DNA of 64,000 nt from Aurantiochytrium sp. KH105 (lineage: Eukaryota > Sar > Bigyra > Thraustochytrida > Thraustochytriidae), in assembly GCA_003116975.1 (NCBI GenBank), contig BGKB01000043.1, forward strand, positions 310,001 through 374,000, written 5' to 3'. Made by a program: the position numbers and the translations under genes. Below the pieces are notes generated by a model. That model did not search any database and was not told the DNA's origin. It saw only the letters and a list, made by a program, of their open reading frames with translations. Below are positions 38,533 through 48,493 of the stretch, piece after piece (within the stretch, counting starts at the first letter, position 1; each line of letters opens with the position of its first letter).

Positions 38533-39684
38533 ATGGGGCTGCTCAAGGTGAACACGACGGGCATCACGTGCCACGCGTGGAGCCCGGACCGCAAGCGCAT
38601 CGCGGTGTGCGAAAACTCGGAAAAGGTCTTCATCTACAAGGACGCGGACAAGCCGGACCCCGCGCAGTGGGTCAAGGAGCACGAGCTCGTCGGCCATGAC
38701 CTCGTGGTGACGGCCATCGACTGGTCGCCCGTCCACAACAAGATCGTCACGTGCTCGCACGACCGCAACGCCTTCGTGTGGACCCTCGGCAATGGCGAGT
38801 GGAAGCCGAGTCTGTCCATTCTGCGCATCAACCGGGCCGCCCTTGACGTTAAGTGGTCGCCCGACGGCAAAAAGTTTGCAGTGGCGAGCGGCGCCAAGGT
38901 CGTCCCCGTGTGCCACTACGAGACCCACAACGACTGGTGGATCTCGAAAATGATCAAAAAGCACAAGTCCACTGTCACCAGCGTCGCCTGGCATCCGAAC
39001 AGCCAGCTTCTCGCCACGGGCAGCACCGACTTCCGCTGCCGCATTTTCTCCGCCTTCATTTCCGACTTTGATCAGGGCGTGGACTCGGTGCTGGGCGACA
39101 CTTCCAAGCACGCTTTTGGCGACCTTCTCACGGAGTTTGATGCCTCAAACGGCTGGGTCAGCGACGTCGCGTTCTCGCCCAGCGGCGACAGGCTTGCGTT
39201 CGTGGGCCACGATTCGTCGGTGAGCTTTGTGACCTTTGATGGCTCCGGTTCCCCCATGTGCCAGACCCTCAAGTCGAGCCATCTGCCCAATTCGGTGGTG
39301 ATGTTTCTTAGTGACGAGGTTGTCGTCGCCGCAGGGCACGAGTTCAACCCTGAAGTCTACCAGCTTGGCAGGGGCAATGCGTTTGAATGCCTCGGCTTCG
39401 TCGACCAAAAGGGCTCGGGGGGCGCGTCAAGCGTCAAGAAGGCCGCCTCCAACTTTAGCGCAGCCCGTAACATTTGGGCCAACAAGACGACGCGCGGCAC
39501 CGAGGTCAACGATGGCGCGCAAGATCTCTGGACCCGCCATCACAATGCCATTACGGACATCCAGCCCTACTCTGATACGCAGCACTCGATCAAGATTGAC
39601 TCCTTTTCTACATCGGGTCTTGACGGCCGCATCAACATTTGGACCTCGTCGGATTTGGGTAAGGTGTCCAAGCTTTCTCTTTAA
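38533..39684 (+). CDS. ARPC1: ARPC1, WD40 subunit of the Arp2/3 complex
   Basis: The 383-residue protein is close to human ARPC1 (about 370). It starts GITCHAWSPDRKRIAVCENSE and has the ordered WD repeats of the family, including VVTAIDWSPVHNKIVTCSHDRN, ALDVKWSPDGKKFAVASG, TSVAWHPNSQLLATGSTDFRCR and a last repeat ending STSGLDGRINIW. The typical insert before the final blade carries the segment that binds the rest of the complex. The complex nucleates branched actin. The ATG at 38533 is the first in frame and is followed by the family N-terminus. Confidence 0.95.
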   Translation: MGLLKVNTTGITCHAWSPDRKRIAVCENSEKVFIYKDADKPDPAQWVKEHELVGHDLVVTAIDWSPVHNKIVTCSHDRNAFVWTLGNGEWKPSLSILRINRAALDVKWSPDGKKFAVASGAKVVPVCHYETHNDWWISKMIKKHKSTVTSVAWHPNSQLLATGSTDFRCRIFSAFISDFDQGVDSVLGDTSKHAFGDLLTEFDASNGWVSDVAFSPSGDRLAFVGHDSSVSFVTFDGSGSPMCQTLKSSHLPNSVVMFLSDEVVVAAGHEFNPEVYQLGRGNAFECLGFVDQKGSGGASSVKKAASNFSAARNIWANKTTRGTEVNDGAQDLWTRHHNAITDIQPYSDTQHSIKIDSFSTSGLDGRINIWTSSDLGKVSKLSL

Positions 39685-40161
39685 GGCGGGTGCTCAGCTG
39701 CCTCTCTCCCTCTCTCTCTTTCTCTCTCTTTTCTCTTTCTCTCTTGCCCTTTTCCGCTTCGCATCATTTATCCCTCTTTTCAACTTTCCTTTCCTTAGCT
39801 ACCACTTCTACTTTTGAGCTTATGGTGCAATGTTCATTCGATTTCTGTCTGTAGCAATGCAAGCCCTGCCAACTTACTTGTAGGTACTCAGGCACCTTTC
39901 CCCTTCTTCTCTACTGCCTTCACACGGTAATAGTCTTGTACATTCGTACGCGTCGCGAGCGGCATCAAGAGTTTCATCATGATGAAAGGCCTAGATAGCA
40001 ATCTTTCAAGGTCACAAGGCCAATTTATGTTCTCGCAGAGGTTCATCCCGAACTGATGCACATTTAATCACAATGAAAAATTATCGAAAAAAAGCATTGG
40101 CAATCGAAAAAGATAGCGAGCCCCCTGTTGCGTTGTTTACACCAGCAAATCCGCGCCCACA
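39685..40161. other. Convergent intergenic region
   Basis: This tail-to-tail spacer opens with a CT-rich pyrimidine tract at about 39702-39748 and is A/T-richer toward 40060-40140. No gene is seen. Confidence 0.5.
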
Positions 40162-40869
40162 TTAATCCTCAGCACCGCCACCATCTCCGCCCCCGGAAGC
40201 AGCTCCAGCAGCGGCTGCAGCTGCAGATGCTGCAGCCTTTTCGTCAACTGTCGGTGCAAGCTGTACCGGAGCCACCTGGAAGACAAGTTGCATGCTCATG
40301 AGCAAAATGTATGCAAAGACCGCGGCACTCAAAAGAAAGAGGAGTTTGACCATCGTGGAATCTTGACCACCAATTAGGTCTCGCATTGCTCCTCGGAGCC
40401 AATTGCCGCCGCCACCGCTGCTCCCCCCGCCACCGCTGCTTCTAGATTTGGATGATCTGCCCTTGCTCTTGCTGCTTCCCGCAATTGGAATAGCCACTTC
40501 GTCCGCGCTCTTCTTACTACTGCCCTTGTCCTTGGATTTGCGAGAGGTGACTGCTTTTCCTGACGACTTGGATCCTGCGTGCGAGATCGCGAGCTCATGT
40601 GCTGCTGTCGCGTTGGCAATGCCGGCATTTTCACGTTCACGCTTCACTTCAAGTTCCTCAGGTACTGCCACCGCCACCGGCTCTGCGCTCTTGGCGCCCA
40701 AGGTCTCGGCCTCGCGAGCGCTCAGGTTCGCCTGTGATTCGCTCTGCGCGGATAAAGCCTGCGTCTCGGTGCCCGCCCTCAGTTGCCTTCGCGCCTTGGT
40801 GCCTCGTCGCAGCACTGGCAGTGTCGTAGTCGCCGTCGCGAGCCCGGTCCTCGCCGTTTGAGGCGGCAT
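40162..40869 (-). CDS. Unrecognised single-pass membrane protein
   Basis: The 235-residue protein begins with a basic, Ser/Thr/Ala-rich region, then a Ser/Gly/Lys-rich linker (KSRSSGGGGSSGGGGNW) and one strong transmembrane helix at about 173-197. The tail of ~38 residues is Ala/Gly-rich and acidic. The layout of low-complexity cytosolic domain, Gly-rich linker and single helix near the end recalls Sec61-beta, but the Pro and His usually flanking that helix are not seen and the tail is too long. I leave the function open. Confidence 0.6.
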   Translation of the reverse strand: MPPQTARTGLATATTTLPVLRRGTKARRQLRAGTETQALSAQSESQANLSAREAETLGAKSAEPVAVAVPEELEVKRERENAGIANATAAHELAISHAGSKSSGKAVTSRKSKDKGSSKKSADEVAIPIAGSSKSKGRSSKSRSSGGGGSSGGGGNWLRGAMRDLIGGQDSTMVKLLFLLSAAVFAYILLMSMQLVFQVAPVQLAPTVDEKAAASAAAAAAGAASGGGDGGGAED

Positions 40870-42041
40870 TGTCTCGGGGGTCCTTCAAGCCGCTAGGTCA
40901 GCCGAGTGTTTGCTGCTTGCTTGCTTGCGTTGCGCGTGCGCGCTAGACGGAGCCGCAGAGGGTCAAGGCCGTGTCTGGCCGACGCGTAGCGGCCGTCCTC
41001 GCCTCGCCTCGCCTTGCCTCGCCAGCGGCGGCACTGCTTCGACCACTTGAAGTTCACCACCGTATGTATGTATGTGATTTGCTAGCAAGAGTTGGCCTAT
41101 ACGTATACTATACTCCCCAGCAAATCGATCGATCGAGGCATTCTGGGTCAATTTTGACGAGACGAGGAGATTAGCAGCGACATACTCAATGGGATAAATG
41201 GTGAAGAAGCTAGAGAGTGAAGCAGCAATGGTGCCGGGAGTTCTCAGTTGATTGAACATTGATGATCTGTCTGTTGCAGACGAAAAAGAACGCGTGCTAG
41301 AGAGAAGATTTGGATTGAGGGGTCTAAAGTTCTCGCGTCGACATACCGTATCATCTCCAGGGCCAAGATCCCAAAACGATGGCGAAGAACTTGATTGTGA
41401 TAAGGCGCCAGCTATAGAAAGTTGATCGATGCATTATCCAATAGATAAATATCATAAATATCGTTCGGTAGACAATTGCTGCTCGCAATCGCAAATGCCA
41501 TGCGCTACCGACCTTTTCCAGAGCTCTTGCGACTTTCGAAAAGTGAGCCAGACTCGCCGATACATCAAGCGTCCTGCGTTCGACAATCAAATCTGACAGG
41601 ATAAATTTGCGCAGTTCATGCGCAAAACTCTGACCAAATGACACTCAACCGACTAATGAAAGACAGGGCATGAACATGCGTCAGGTTTCGTAAGCATGCG
41701 CTTGGATCTGTCTCAGTAGCCAATGGGTCTGTCGCATAGCTTGCACATGATGCATGTGCACACATGCAACGGCATGCGACATTGGCATGCGACATCAAAG
41801 TATAGTAGTATCTCGGTCCAACCCAAACAGCGTTGTCCGACCGGCGCAGTTCTTCCTTCCTAGCCTAGCCGCCTTGCTTTGCCTTGCACATGTGAGCGCA
41901 AAGATCGGGCAAGCCAGGCAGAACGCTACCACGATTACGGCCGTCGCGTCGCGTCAGGGAATCAACCAACAAGGTCGCAAGGCCACGCAAAGACAGTTAC
42001 GTCGTCGAGCTCGCACGGCAAGCAGCGCGTGCAAGATAGTC
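40870..42041. other. Divergent intergenic region
   Basis: It separates the membrane-protein gene and the crotonase gene. ATGT units occur near 41061-41078 and GATC units near 41125-41138. The crotonase frame is open over its last ~290 nt; the methionines there precede an unrelated, low-similarity leader that I did not include. Confidence 0.5.
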
Positions 42042-42944
42042 ATGACGATGAAATTGTTGGCCAGAGCGTCACGAAGCACGATGCCTCGCGTCGCGCCTCG
42101 ACTTCACCACGTCCGGTGTCTCTCGCAGGCAGCGCCAACGACCGTGGTCACCTCAAAGGCGGCGACTAGCGAGCTCAAGGTCGAGCTCTATGAGGAGGGC
42201 AAGCTCGCCAAGGTGAGCTTTAACAGGCCCGAGCGAATGAATGCTCTTAGCTTTGAGATGGGAGATGCCCTGCTCAAACTGGACAAGGCTCTGGAGGATT
42301 CTGTACTTGCCGTGGTACTTACTGGAGAGGGAGGGCGTGCCTTCAGTACAGGCCGAGACCTCAAGGATAGCAAACATCACACCAAGGAGCAAGCTGCGAG
42401 CTACATGCGACTTGCCAGAGACTCCGTTTTAGCGACGCGAGCCATGTCTCGACCCACCATTGCTGCCATCACTGGCTATGCCTTTGGATGGGGTATCGAG
42501 ATGTCCCTCGCCTGTGATTTGCGTGTCGTTCAGGCAGAGTCCACACTCTGTCTGCCGGAGACGGCTCTTGGCATCTTTCCGGGCGCCATGGGCACGGTAC
42601 TTTTGCCGCGGATTGTCGGCCCCGCGGTCGCCAGAGACCTTATTCTAACGAGCCGACGCTTCGATGGGCAAGAGGCCTTCGAGCTTGGCCTTGCCAACCG
42701 GGTTGCCAAAGGTGCCGAGCAAACGGTACAGACGGCTATGGACCTTGGTGCGCACATTAGCAAAATGGGACCTCTCGGCGTCAAAGCTGCGCGTATTGTC
42801 ATCGACCAGGGACTCGATATGTCCTTCAAGGACCACGCCTTGCTTTCTGATGAGCACCGCTTTCCTTTGAACGATTCGGAGGACTTTAAAGAGGCGCTGG
42901 CTGCCTTTGCAGAGGGACGCAAGCCCGTTTTCAAGGGTTGCTGA
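42042..42944 (+). CDS. Mitochondrial enoyl-CoA hydratase/isomerase family protein
   Basis: The 300-residue protein has an Arg/Ser-rich mitochondrial targeting peptide (about 1-30) and a crotonase domain. FNRPERMNALS, the oxyanion-hole segment GRAFSTGRDLKD and the core TGYAFGWGIEMSLACDLRV are typical. Both catalytic glutamates of hydratases are present at the expected sites: Glu153 (GIEM) and Glu173 (LPETALGIFPG). The usual GGG before the first one reads GWG. It probably hydrates or isomerises an enoyl-CoA in fatty-acid or branched amino-acid breakdown; which substrate is not clear. MTMKLLARASRS was chosen as start because the leader just before it is not family-like. Only 133 nt separate it from the next gene's stop. 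Confidence 0.9.
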   Translation: MTMKLLARASRSTMPRVAPRLHHVRCLSQAAPTTVVTSKAATSELKVELYEEGKLAKVSFNRPERMNALSFEMGDALLKLDKALEDSVLAVVLTGEGGRAFSTGRDLKDSKHHTKEQAASYMRLARDSVLATRAMSRPTIAAITGYAFGWGIEMSLACDLRVVQAESTLCLPETALGIFPGAMGTVLLPRIVGPAVARDLILTSRRFDGQEAFELGLANRVAKGAEQTVQTAMDLGAHISKMGPLGVKAARIVIDQGLDMSFKDHALLSDEHRFPLNDSEDFKEALAAFAEGRKPVFKGC

Positions 42945-43077
42945 CGCGCAACTTGTTTCCTCACTCACATTCTTTTCAACCATTCGTGTAGGTGATAAAA
43001 ATCTGAAAACACATCGAAAATTTCTTTATCAAGGAGTCATCGAATTTACCTTTTTCGATTCACTTTCATTGTTCTCC

Positions 43078-46000
43078 TCAGAACGGAACCGATAAAAGTT
43101 CGTGGATAAGCTTGCGGCGCTCCTCTTTAGGGTCAGCGCGACTAGCTCCATCATCCTGATCAGCATTGGCACCAACAATTCCGCCCAATAAGTCCTCTCG
43201 ACGATCCTTGCTCTCAAGCTCATCGCTGCCCGGCCTCTCAGCATCAAGATGTGCCAATTCTACGTCAGTGTTCTTCTCCTCACTTCCTTTCCCCCCATCT
43301 CTCTTGAATTTCATCAGTTCGTTCTCTGCCACATCCTTTTCTTCTTCGCCATTGACTTCTTCTTCTTCTTCTTCCTCGTCAAATTTAGGCGCCATGGCAA
43401 GTTGCAACGTGCGGCGATGACGTTGCGACCTCTTGAGAGTCTCGTCGAGCACGGGTCTTGTGATCGGGACATTCCAGAACGGGCTCCTCGCAATCCCGCG
43501 TCCAGCGCCTGTGATGAGCGACCCGTAAGGAGCACCATTTTTCAGCCCAAATGCCTTGACGCCACAGTCATAGCTCGTCGTAACGACGAGTTGTAATTTT
43601 GTGGAAATGTCGATGCAGGTGATTCCATCCTCGTGAGCGCTGGACTGGGTCCAGACTTCTTCGCAGAGAATCTCGTTCGTGGCTGAACGTGAGATTCGAT
43701 GCGTGCGAATGGATCCGTACTCGTCTCCCGTGACAAGAAGACCCGAGGCCTCGTCCCACTTCATGCTCAGAACTACGCTCAACTCGGAGCTCTCGGCTCC
43801 TTCTTGCTGGCGCAAATTCGGAACCTCCAGTTCAACATCGCCGCCGTGGTCCACCAGAGGAACTGTCCAAAAGGACAGCACGCTGGAGCGGTCAGCCGCG
43901 ACTAAACATTGCGCCCCTGGAAGGAAGCGGACGGATGTCAAGTCTGCCGAGCAAAACACCTTGCCGTGCAATTTCCCGCTTTCAAAATTCCAAAACCTGA
44001 CAGACTTGTCCAATGATCCGGTCGCAATGAGCGCCTCTTTTGCATTGTAGTCAGTGCACGAAATGTCTCCCTCATGCAAGAACAGACGATCCATTTCTCG
44101 CAACTTGAAGCCGCGATCAGGATCAAACTCGCTATGAAGAACAACAGTTCGGTCCCAGGACACAGAAAGTACTACCTTGTGTCCAATGCAATACATGATC
44201 TGCGAGACTTCTGCAGCATGGCGGTCCAGTGTCTTCATGAGCGCCCCCGTCGTGTAATTGAACACGTGAATGTTACCCGCGTGATCTCCCAACAGGAATT
44301 TACGCTGTCTGTCGTCCATGCACATGGTGGTCACATCGCTCGACATCAGATTCTCAAATCGACGAAGTTGCTTGCCCGTGAAAAGGTCCCACACCTTGAC
44401 GCTGCGTCCCGTCGCGGTGATGATGGTTAGCGAGACCGTATTAATGCAGGCTGCGATGACGGGCATGTCTTCCGCGACCATGTCGGTAACAGGGTCGCAC
44501 TGGTCGAAAAGTTCCACAGACCTAGCCCCCGCCACGACGCGACTCATGTACGAGGCCACATTGCCCTTGTGCGAGCTCTGCTCAGGACTGCAGCTCGTCG
44601 TCGATAGTCCCGTCGAGTGCCGCTTGCCTTGCTGCTGCTGCTGTTGCTGCTGTTGCTCCTGCTGACGTTGGCGCTCTCTTTCCCGCTCAGCCTGCTGCAT
44701 ATCGAATCCTCGCGCAATTACAAACGAAGACATGCCTTCAAGAGGATGCGGAGGGTCGTCTGTGAACGTCTGTAGACACCGGAACGTTCGCAAATCCCAC
44801 ATTTTAAAGGTGCCGCTGGCGTCACCCGTGACAATTTCATGCGCCGATCCTGGAACCCCGCGAATGTCCACGAGAGAGTCCTGATGACCTTTGAGTCGGT
44901 ATGTCAGCGTCGCCGAAAACGGTGTCCAAACGTACGCCTCGTGATCGATACCTCCCGTGACGAGCAGCTGATGCTCTTTGTTGAACATTGCCGCGTAGAC
45001 ACCGTTTTCGTGACCAGAGAGCCGCTGTCGCTTCGCGCACATGTGTAAATCCCAAATGTACACCTGCGAGTCCATCCCGCCCGAGGCAATGCAGTCGAGG
45101 TCATCGAGATGAACCAGACAACTAGCAATGTCCTTGTGAGCATTGGGTATGCAAGCTGTTTCGGTTCGGGCGTCCACGTTCCATGCGTGTACAAGACCCA
45201 TAACACTAGCACTAAAGAGCATGCGATGTCGATCGACCCAACACAGGGCCGCCTGCACATGCGGAGTGGGCCACGAAGACTTGACGGAAAATTGGCGCTC
45301 GCCAGGGGCCAGATCCCAGAGACAAATCGTAGAGTTTGAGCAGGCTGTTGCAAGTGCACCGGGGACCAATCGCGAGCCTCGTCTCACGTTGCTCTTGACG
45401 TATTCCGCGCAGATCGGGATACCCTTGTACCCTTGGAGTCTCCCAAGCGAGCTGGAAAAGTCTTGCGCATCGTACAAATGAATAGTTTTCGTATGATTTC
45501 GCAAAATAGCGACGGTGTCAAGTTCGTCTATGTAAAGCATGTGCTTGACTGCATTTTCCTCGGTTGGTCGGTTGTCCTCCAAGTCTGGGACATATTTGAA
45601 GGGGACCATGTAGTTATCTGCCGCAACACTTCCGGAAGTTTGATCGGTGGTGAACACGGTCGACTTTTCAACAATGAAAGCCGTCAGCTCGTCCCACTCC
45701 ATCGTCCCGTCTCCGTTCACGTCGATTTCCTGGAAAAGCTCGCAAAGATCTCCCTCGCACATCCGCGGCAGATGGCATTTCATGATGTTTACAAACTGCG
45801 CCAACTCCACCTCACCGTCTCCGATTGTGTTAAAGTCGTTTTGCAACTTTGCCATGGTTTCGAAATCGAGATGCTTCATGATTTTCTCCACAAGACTTTG
45901 CGTGTATGCTTTAATCATTGCACATTGCGATCGCGGAGATAAGTAGCTGTGTTTGCGCAGCAAACGTGTGCTCGCGTCGCTCTTTCCATCTAAACTATCG

Positions 46001-46173
46001 TCATCGTCTTCCTCGTCTTGGCCACTACTTTCGTCATCGCTGTCATTCTCGCTTTTGGATGTCGTTGCGCTTGCCGCAGACGAAAACGTGACTCTTGATG
46101 CCCTGTTTTCGAGCGTCTCGGCGTCCTTTTCCTCTCCGTTGCCGCCAAGCTGGAGACGCATTTTCGAGGCCAT
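43078..46173 (-). CDS. EF-hand and WD40-repeat protein (WDR49/WDR64-like)
   Basis: The 1,031-residue protein starts with an acidic leader, then an EF-hand pair at about 105-170. The second hand is canonical (DVNGDGTMEWDE: Asp151, Asn153, Asp155, Glu162); the first is degenerate. At least ten WD40 repeats follow in two propellers, with markers such as TACSNSTICLWDL, IASGGMDSQVYIWDL, VTGGIDHEAYVWT and IATGSLDKSVRFWNF. A poly-Gln insert splits them near the middle. This EF-hand plus double-propeller layout is that of WDR49/WDR64, common in ciliated organisms. The C-terminus is Glu/Lys-rich. Calcium sensing is likely from the intact EF-hand; the partner is unknown. Confidence 0.85.
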   Translation of the reverse strand: MASKMRLQLGGNGEEKDAETLENRASRVTFSSAASATTSKSENDSDDESSGQDEEDDDDSLDGKSDASTRLLRKHSYLSPRSQCAMIKAYTQSLVEKIMKHLDFETMAKLQNDFNTIGDGEVELAQFVNIMKCHLPRMCEGDLCELFQEIDVNGDGTMEWDELTAFIVEKSTVFTTDQTSGSVAADNYMVPFKYVPDLEDNRPTEENAVKHMLYIDELDTVAILRNHTKTIHLYDAQDFSSSLGRLQGYKGIPICAEYVKSNVRRGSRLVPGALATACSNSTICLWDLAPGERQFSVKSSWPTPHVQAALCWVDRHRMLFSASVMGLVHAWNVDARTETACIPNAHKDIASCLVHLDDLDCIASGGMDSQVYIWDLHMCAKRQRLSGHENGVYAAMFNKEHQLLVTGGIDHEAYVWTPFSATLTYRLKGHQDSLVDIRGVPGSAHEIVTGDASGTFKMWDLRTFRCLQTFTDDPPHPLEGMSSFVIARGFDMQQAERERERQRQQEQQQQQQQQQGKRHSTGLSTTSCSPEQSSHKGNVASYMSRVVAGARSVELFDQCDPVTDMVAEDMPVIAACINTVSLTIITATGRSVKVWDLFTGKQLRRFENLMSSDVTTMCMDDRQRKFLLGDHAGNIHVFNYTTGALMKTLDRHAAEVSQIMYCIGHKVVLSVSWDRTVVLHSEFDPDRGFKLREMDRLFLHEGDISCTDYNAKEALIATGSLDKSVRFWNFESGKLHGKVFCSADLTSVRFLPGAQCLVAADRSSVLSFWTVPLVDHGGDVELEVPNLRQQEGAESSELSVVLSMKWDEASGLLVTGDEYGSIRTHRISRSATNEILCEEVWTQSSAHEDGITCIDISTKLQLVVTTSYDCGVKAFGLKNGAPYGSLITGAGRGIARSPFWNVPITRPVLDETLKRSQRHRRTLQLAMAPKFDEEEEEEEVNGEEEKDVAENELMKFKRDGGKGSEEKNTDVELAHLDAERPGSDELESKDRREDLLGGIVGANADQDDGASRADPKEERRKLIHELLSVPF

Positions 46174-46905
46174 CCTGCTCTCCTGTGAATTCTTTTCCCT
46201 TTCGCGTGCGCCTCAGACGCGCGTTTTCACGATATGCTTGCTTCTTCTACGATCTTCACGCGAACGTTGCCTGAAGAGGAGCAACCTGCATGCCTTGAAT
46301 TCCTAAGAGCAAAAGAGGAAGGAGATGTCACTACTATCTGACGCTAGATATTGATAATGATGAAGATGATGTGGATGATATATAAATGATGATGGACGAG
46401 ACGAAGCCCAAGCGCTAGAGAGAGAGACCAAACCTAAGCAAACCTTATCCGTTAAGAACTTGTAGAACTTTTAGAGTTTTCAGAATACACATGTCGAATT
46501 AACACGGAGTTCGCGAGTAAAGTACGTGATCGTCTCCTCATAATCGAAGGCCTCCTGGGCATCAGACCCATCCGGCTTTGCCTCGATCGGCGCGCGGCCG
46601 CGGCAGCGTGCGCGCGACCCCGGGGGAGGACGCCGGCCGGGAGCGCGCGGGCGTGCGGGGTGTCCCTGCAAAATTGCTTCGGCCCGGCAAAGACCTAATC
46701 AGCAGCTAATCATCAGGAAGCATCTTAGGGAACAAGCAGGCAGAACCGGGACCTGCGAGCCCCTGAGCGTCCGTGCGGGCCTTGCGGGGGCGTAGAAGGC
46801 GCGACAAGGCCGGTGGGCGAGCCGCATGAGCGGAGTAGAAGTGAGATTGGCGCAAATGCATCGGAATTATCTTTGTTTATCGTTACGTCTGGGGTCAGCA
46901 AGTCG
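46174..46905. other. Spacer between two minus-strand genes
   Basis: It holds imperfect GAT/GATGAT repeats near 46350-46395 and a GC-rich part at 46570-46660. A 63-codon minus frame at 46480-46671 has a non-repetitive end (FDYEETITYFTRELRVNS) but no support otherwise. Confidence 0.45.
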
Positions 46906-47769
46906 TCAAACCTCCGACCTCTGCTTCTTGAGGGCATGCTTCATGTTGGCGAGCTTGGTCTTGAGCTGCTTGTCTTCCGGAAACAACGCCGGCTTGTCAC
47001 CTGGCATCGCATTCCAGTCTGCCTCGGTCTGGCCCCACTTTTCGCGGAAGAAGTGGAGGGCATCCATCGTGGTCAAGGATTGCTCGAGTGCTTCTTGGAG
47101 CGTTGCGATGTAGCGCGGGTCCAGCCGGTGGCGCTTCCGCTTGGGAGCACGCTCTGCTTGCGTGCTGCCTTGCGTGCTGCTCTGCGTGCTGCTTTGCGTG
47201 TTTTGCGTTGCTTGCCCATGGCCAGCGGATTGCCGAGCTCTTCGCATCTGTGCCCACTTGTTGATGATGGTCTTGTCCTGGAGGAACTTGCTTGGCTTTG
47301 GCCCTCCGAGCGCGGTCAACGCGGCCTCAGTGGCGCCCCATTTGCTCCGAAAGTAGTCGAGGGTCTCGTCCTTTGTCAGATTCTGGTCGATAGCTTCTCG
47401 AAGGGTGGCGACGTAGCGCTTGTCCATGCCTCGGCCCGCTGGAGTGTCGAGAGGACGACCCTCCTTCTGAAGTCTGAAAAGACGTTGGATCTCCGTGTTG
47501 ATGTCGGCTTCCCCCGGTATGTCCATCCTGAAGGGATAGTGCTTCTCCAAGCTCTCGAGAATAAGTGAAGCGGACTGTTTGGCGCCTTGGTCTCGGATAC
47601 CTCGCTCGAAGATCTCGCGGATAGTTGCTCGCCACGGCTCCATGTCGATCTTCTCGCCGTAGAGCTTCCCGTGTGAGGGACGGTGCGCCCAGCCTGGCTG
47701 GTTGCGGTCTGCAATGGGGGTGACAAAACCCCTCGCGTCTTCGTACTCAGGTTGGTCGCTGCGCATCAT
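46906..47769 (-). CDS. Basic protein with three ~65-residue helical repeats
   Basis: The 287-residue protein has three related modules at about 45-103, 115-180 and 216-282. The last two match well: RYVATLREAIDQNLTKDETL against RYIATLQEALEQSLTTMDAL, each followed by YFRSKWGxTEA or FFREKWGQTEA, a KP-rich turn and a basic helix (DKTIINKWAQMRRA, DKQLKTKLANMKHA). The linker between them has three STQ-type units and a basic APKRKRHR stretch that could be a nuclear signal. I do not recognise the family. The basic third helix suggests nucleic-acid binding, by analogy only. The first in-frame ATG is 47769; the frame runs further up without ATG. Confidence 0.7.
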   Translation of the reverse strand: MMRSDQPEYEDARGFVTPIADRNQPGWAHRPSHGKLYGEKIDMEPWRATIREIFERGIRDQGAKQSASLILESLEKHYPFRMDIPGEADINTEIQRLFRLQKEGRPLDTPAGRGMDKRYVATLREAIDQNLTKDETLDYFRSKWGATEAALTALGGPKPSKFLQDKTIINKWAQMRRARQSAGHGQATQNTQSSTQSSTQGSTQAERAPKRKRHRLDPRYIATLQEALEQSLTTMDALHFFREKWGQTEADWNAMPGDKPALFPEDKQLKTKLANMKHALKKQRSEV

Positions 47770-48493
47770 ATCATCCACACGGCAGAACCGGCGGCGGCGC
47801 CTCTTCAGCTGCCTCCATATGGCCCTGTTCCTGCGCAAGCCCGTGCGTGAACCACGCGCACAGGCTACCCTTGACCGCGCGCCCTCTCACAGGTTTTCCT
47901 GGGCAGCAAGGCCCGTACACCCGCGGCGGCACCGCGAGCCCGCCGCACCCCTGCGATCCCCGTCTGCTCCCGCCGTTAGGCGCGCCGCCCTCCCCCTTCT
48001 GCTCCGCCCTTCACGCGCCCGCCTGCCCATATATTATATAGGGCGCCCCGGGGCGCCCGCGGTCTAACTTTGCAACGAGTTGACTTTGCAGACCAAGACT
48101 GCGGCAATCGACGTTTCTCGCCGGTGGGCGAACGGTCGACCAACCGATTCGAAAAAAAAATCAAAGCCGGAGGGGTCTAGGTGCCGATTGGCCTTCGCAA
48201 AATCATGTATTTCTCTCGTGGACTCCGTGTTAAAATAAAAAAATCTGGAGAGAGCCCATCATCATTGCAGATACCTAGCCTAGGCCTTGGGCGCCGGGGC
48301 AAGCACTCTCTCGCTCACTCTCCAGAAGGTTTAACGCGGCGTCCGCGCGCTGCGCGTGCGTGACCTGCCGTCCTTTCTCCCACGTTATCGTGGGGCACAC
48401 CGTGAGCCGCGAGTGAACGAACCCTTCGTAGACCTTGCTTGAGCTACTTTACTTTCGGTGCGTGCAGAGCAGACCAGAGCAGAACAGAGCACG
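47770..48493. other. Divergent promoter region with GC palindrome
   Basis: This head-to-head spacer contains TATATTATATA directly followed by an 18-nt perfect palindrome. The rest is GC-rich with no gene. Confidence 0.5.
48030..48058. promoter_or_regulatory. TATA-like stretch and 18-nt perfect palindrome
   Basis: TATATTATATA (48030-48040) abuts GGGCGCCCCGGGGCGCCC (48041-48058), which equals its own reverse complement. It lies 261 nt upstream of one start codon and about 435 nt upstream of the other. A promoter role is inferred from position. Confidence 0.35.

Noticed and set aside
37533-38699. Long frames of TNKQ, FVCL, ERKK or LSFF repeats through the tetranucleotide arrays
   Set aside because: They are translations of CAAA and GAAA arrays and of the N run in every frame, not genes.
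46480-46671. 63-codon minus-strand frame with a non-repetitive C-terminal end
   Set aside because: It is short, without a recognisable partner exon, and its first half is GC-driven Arg/Pro/Gly.
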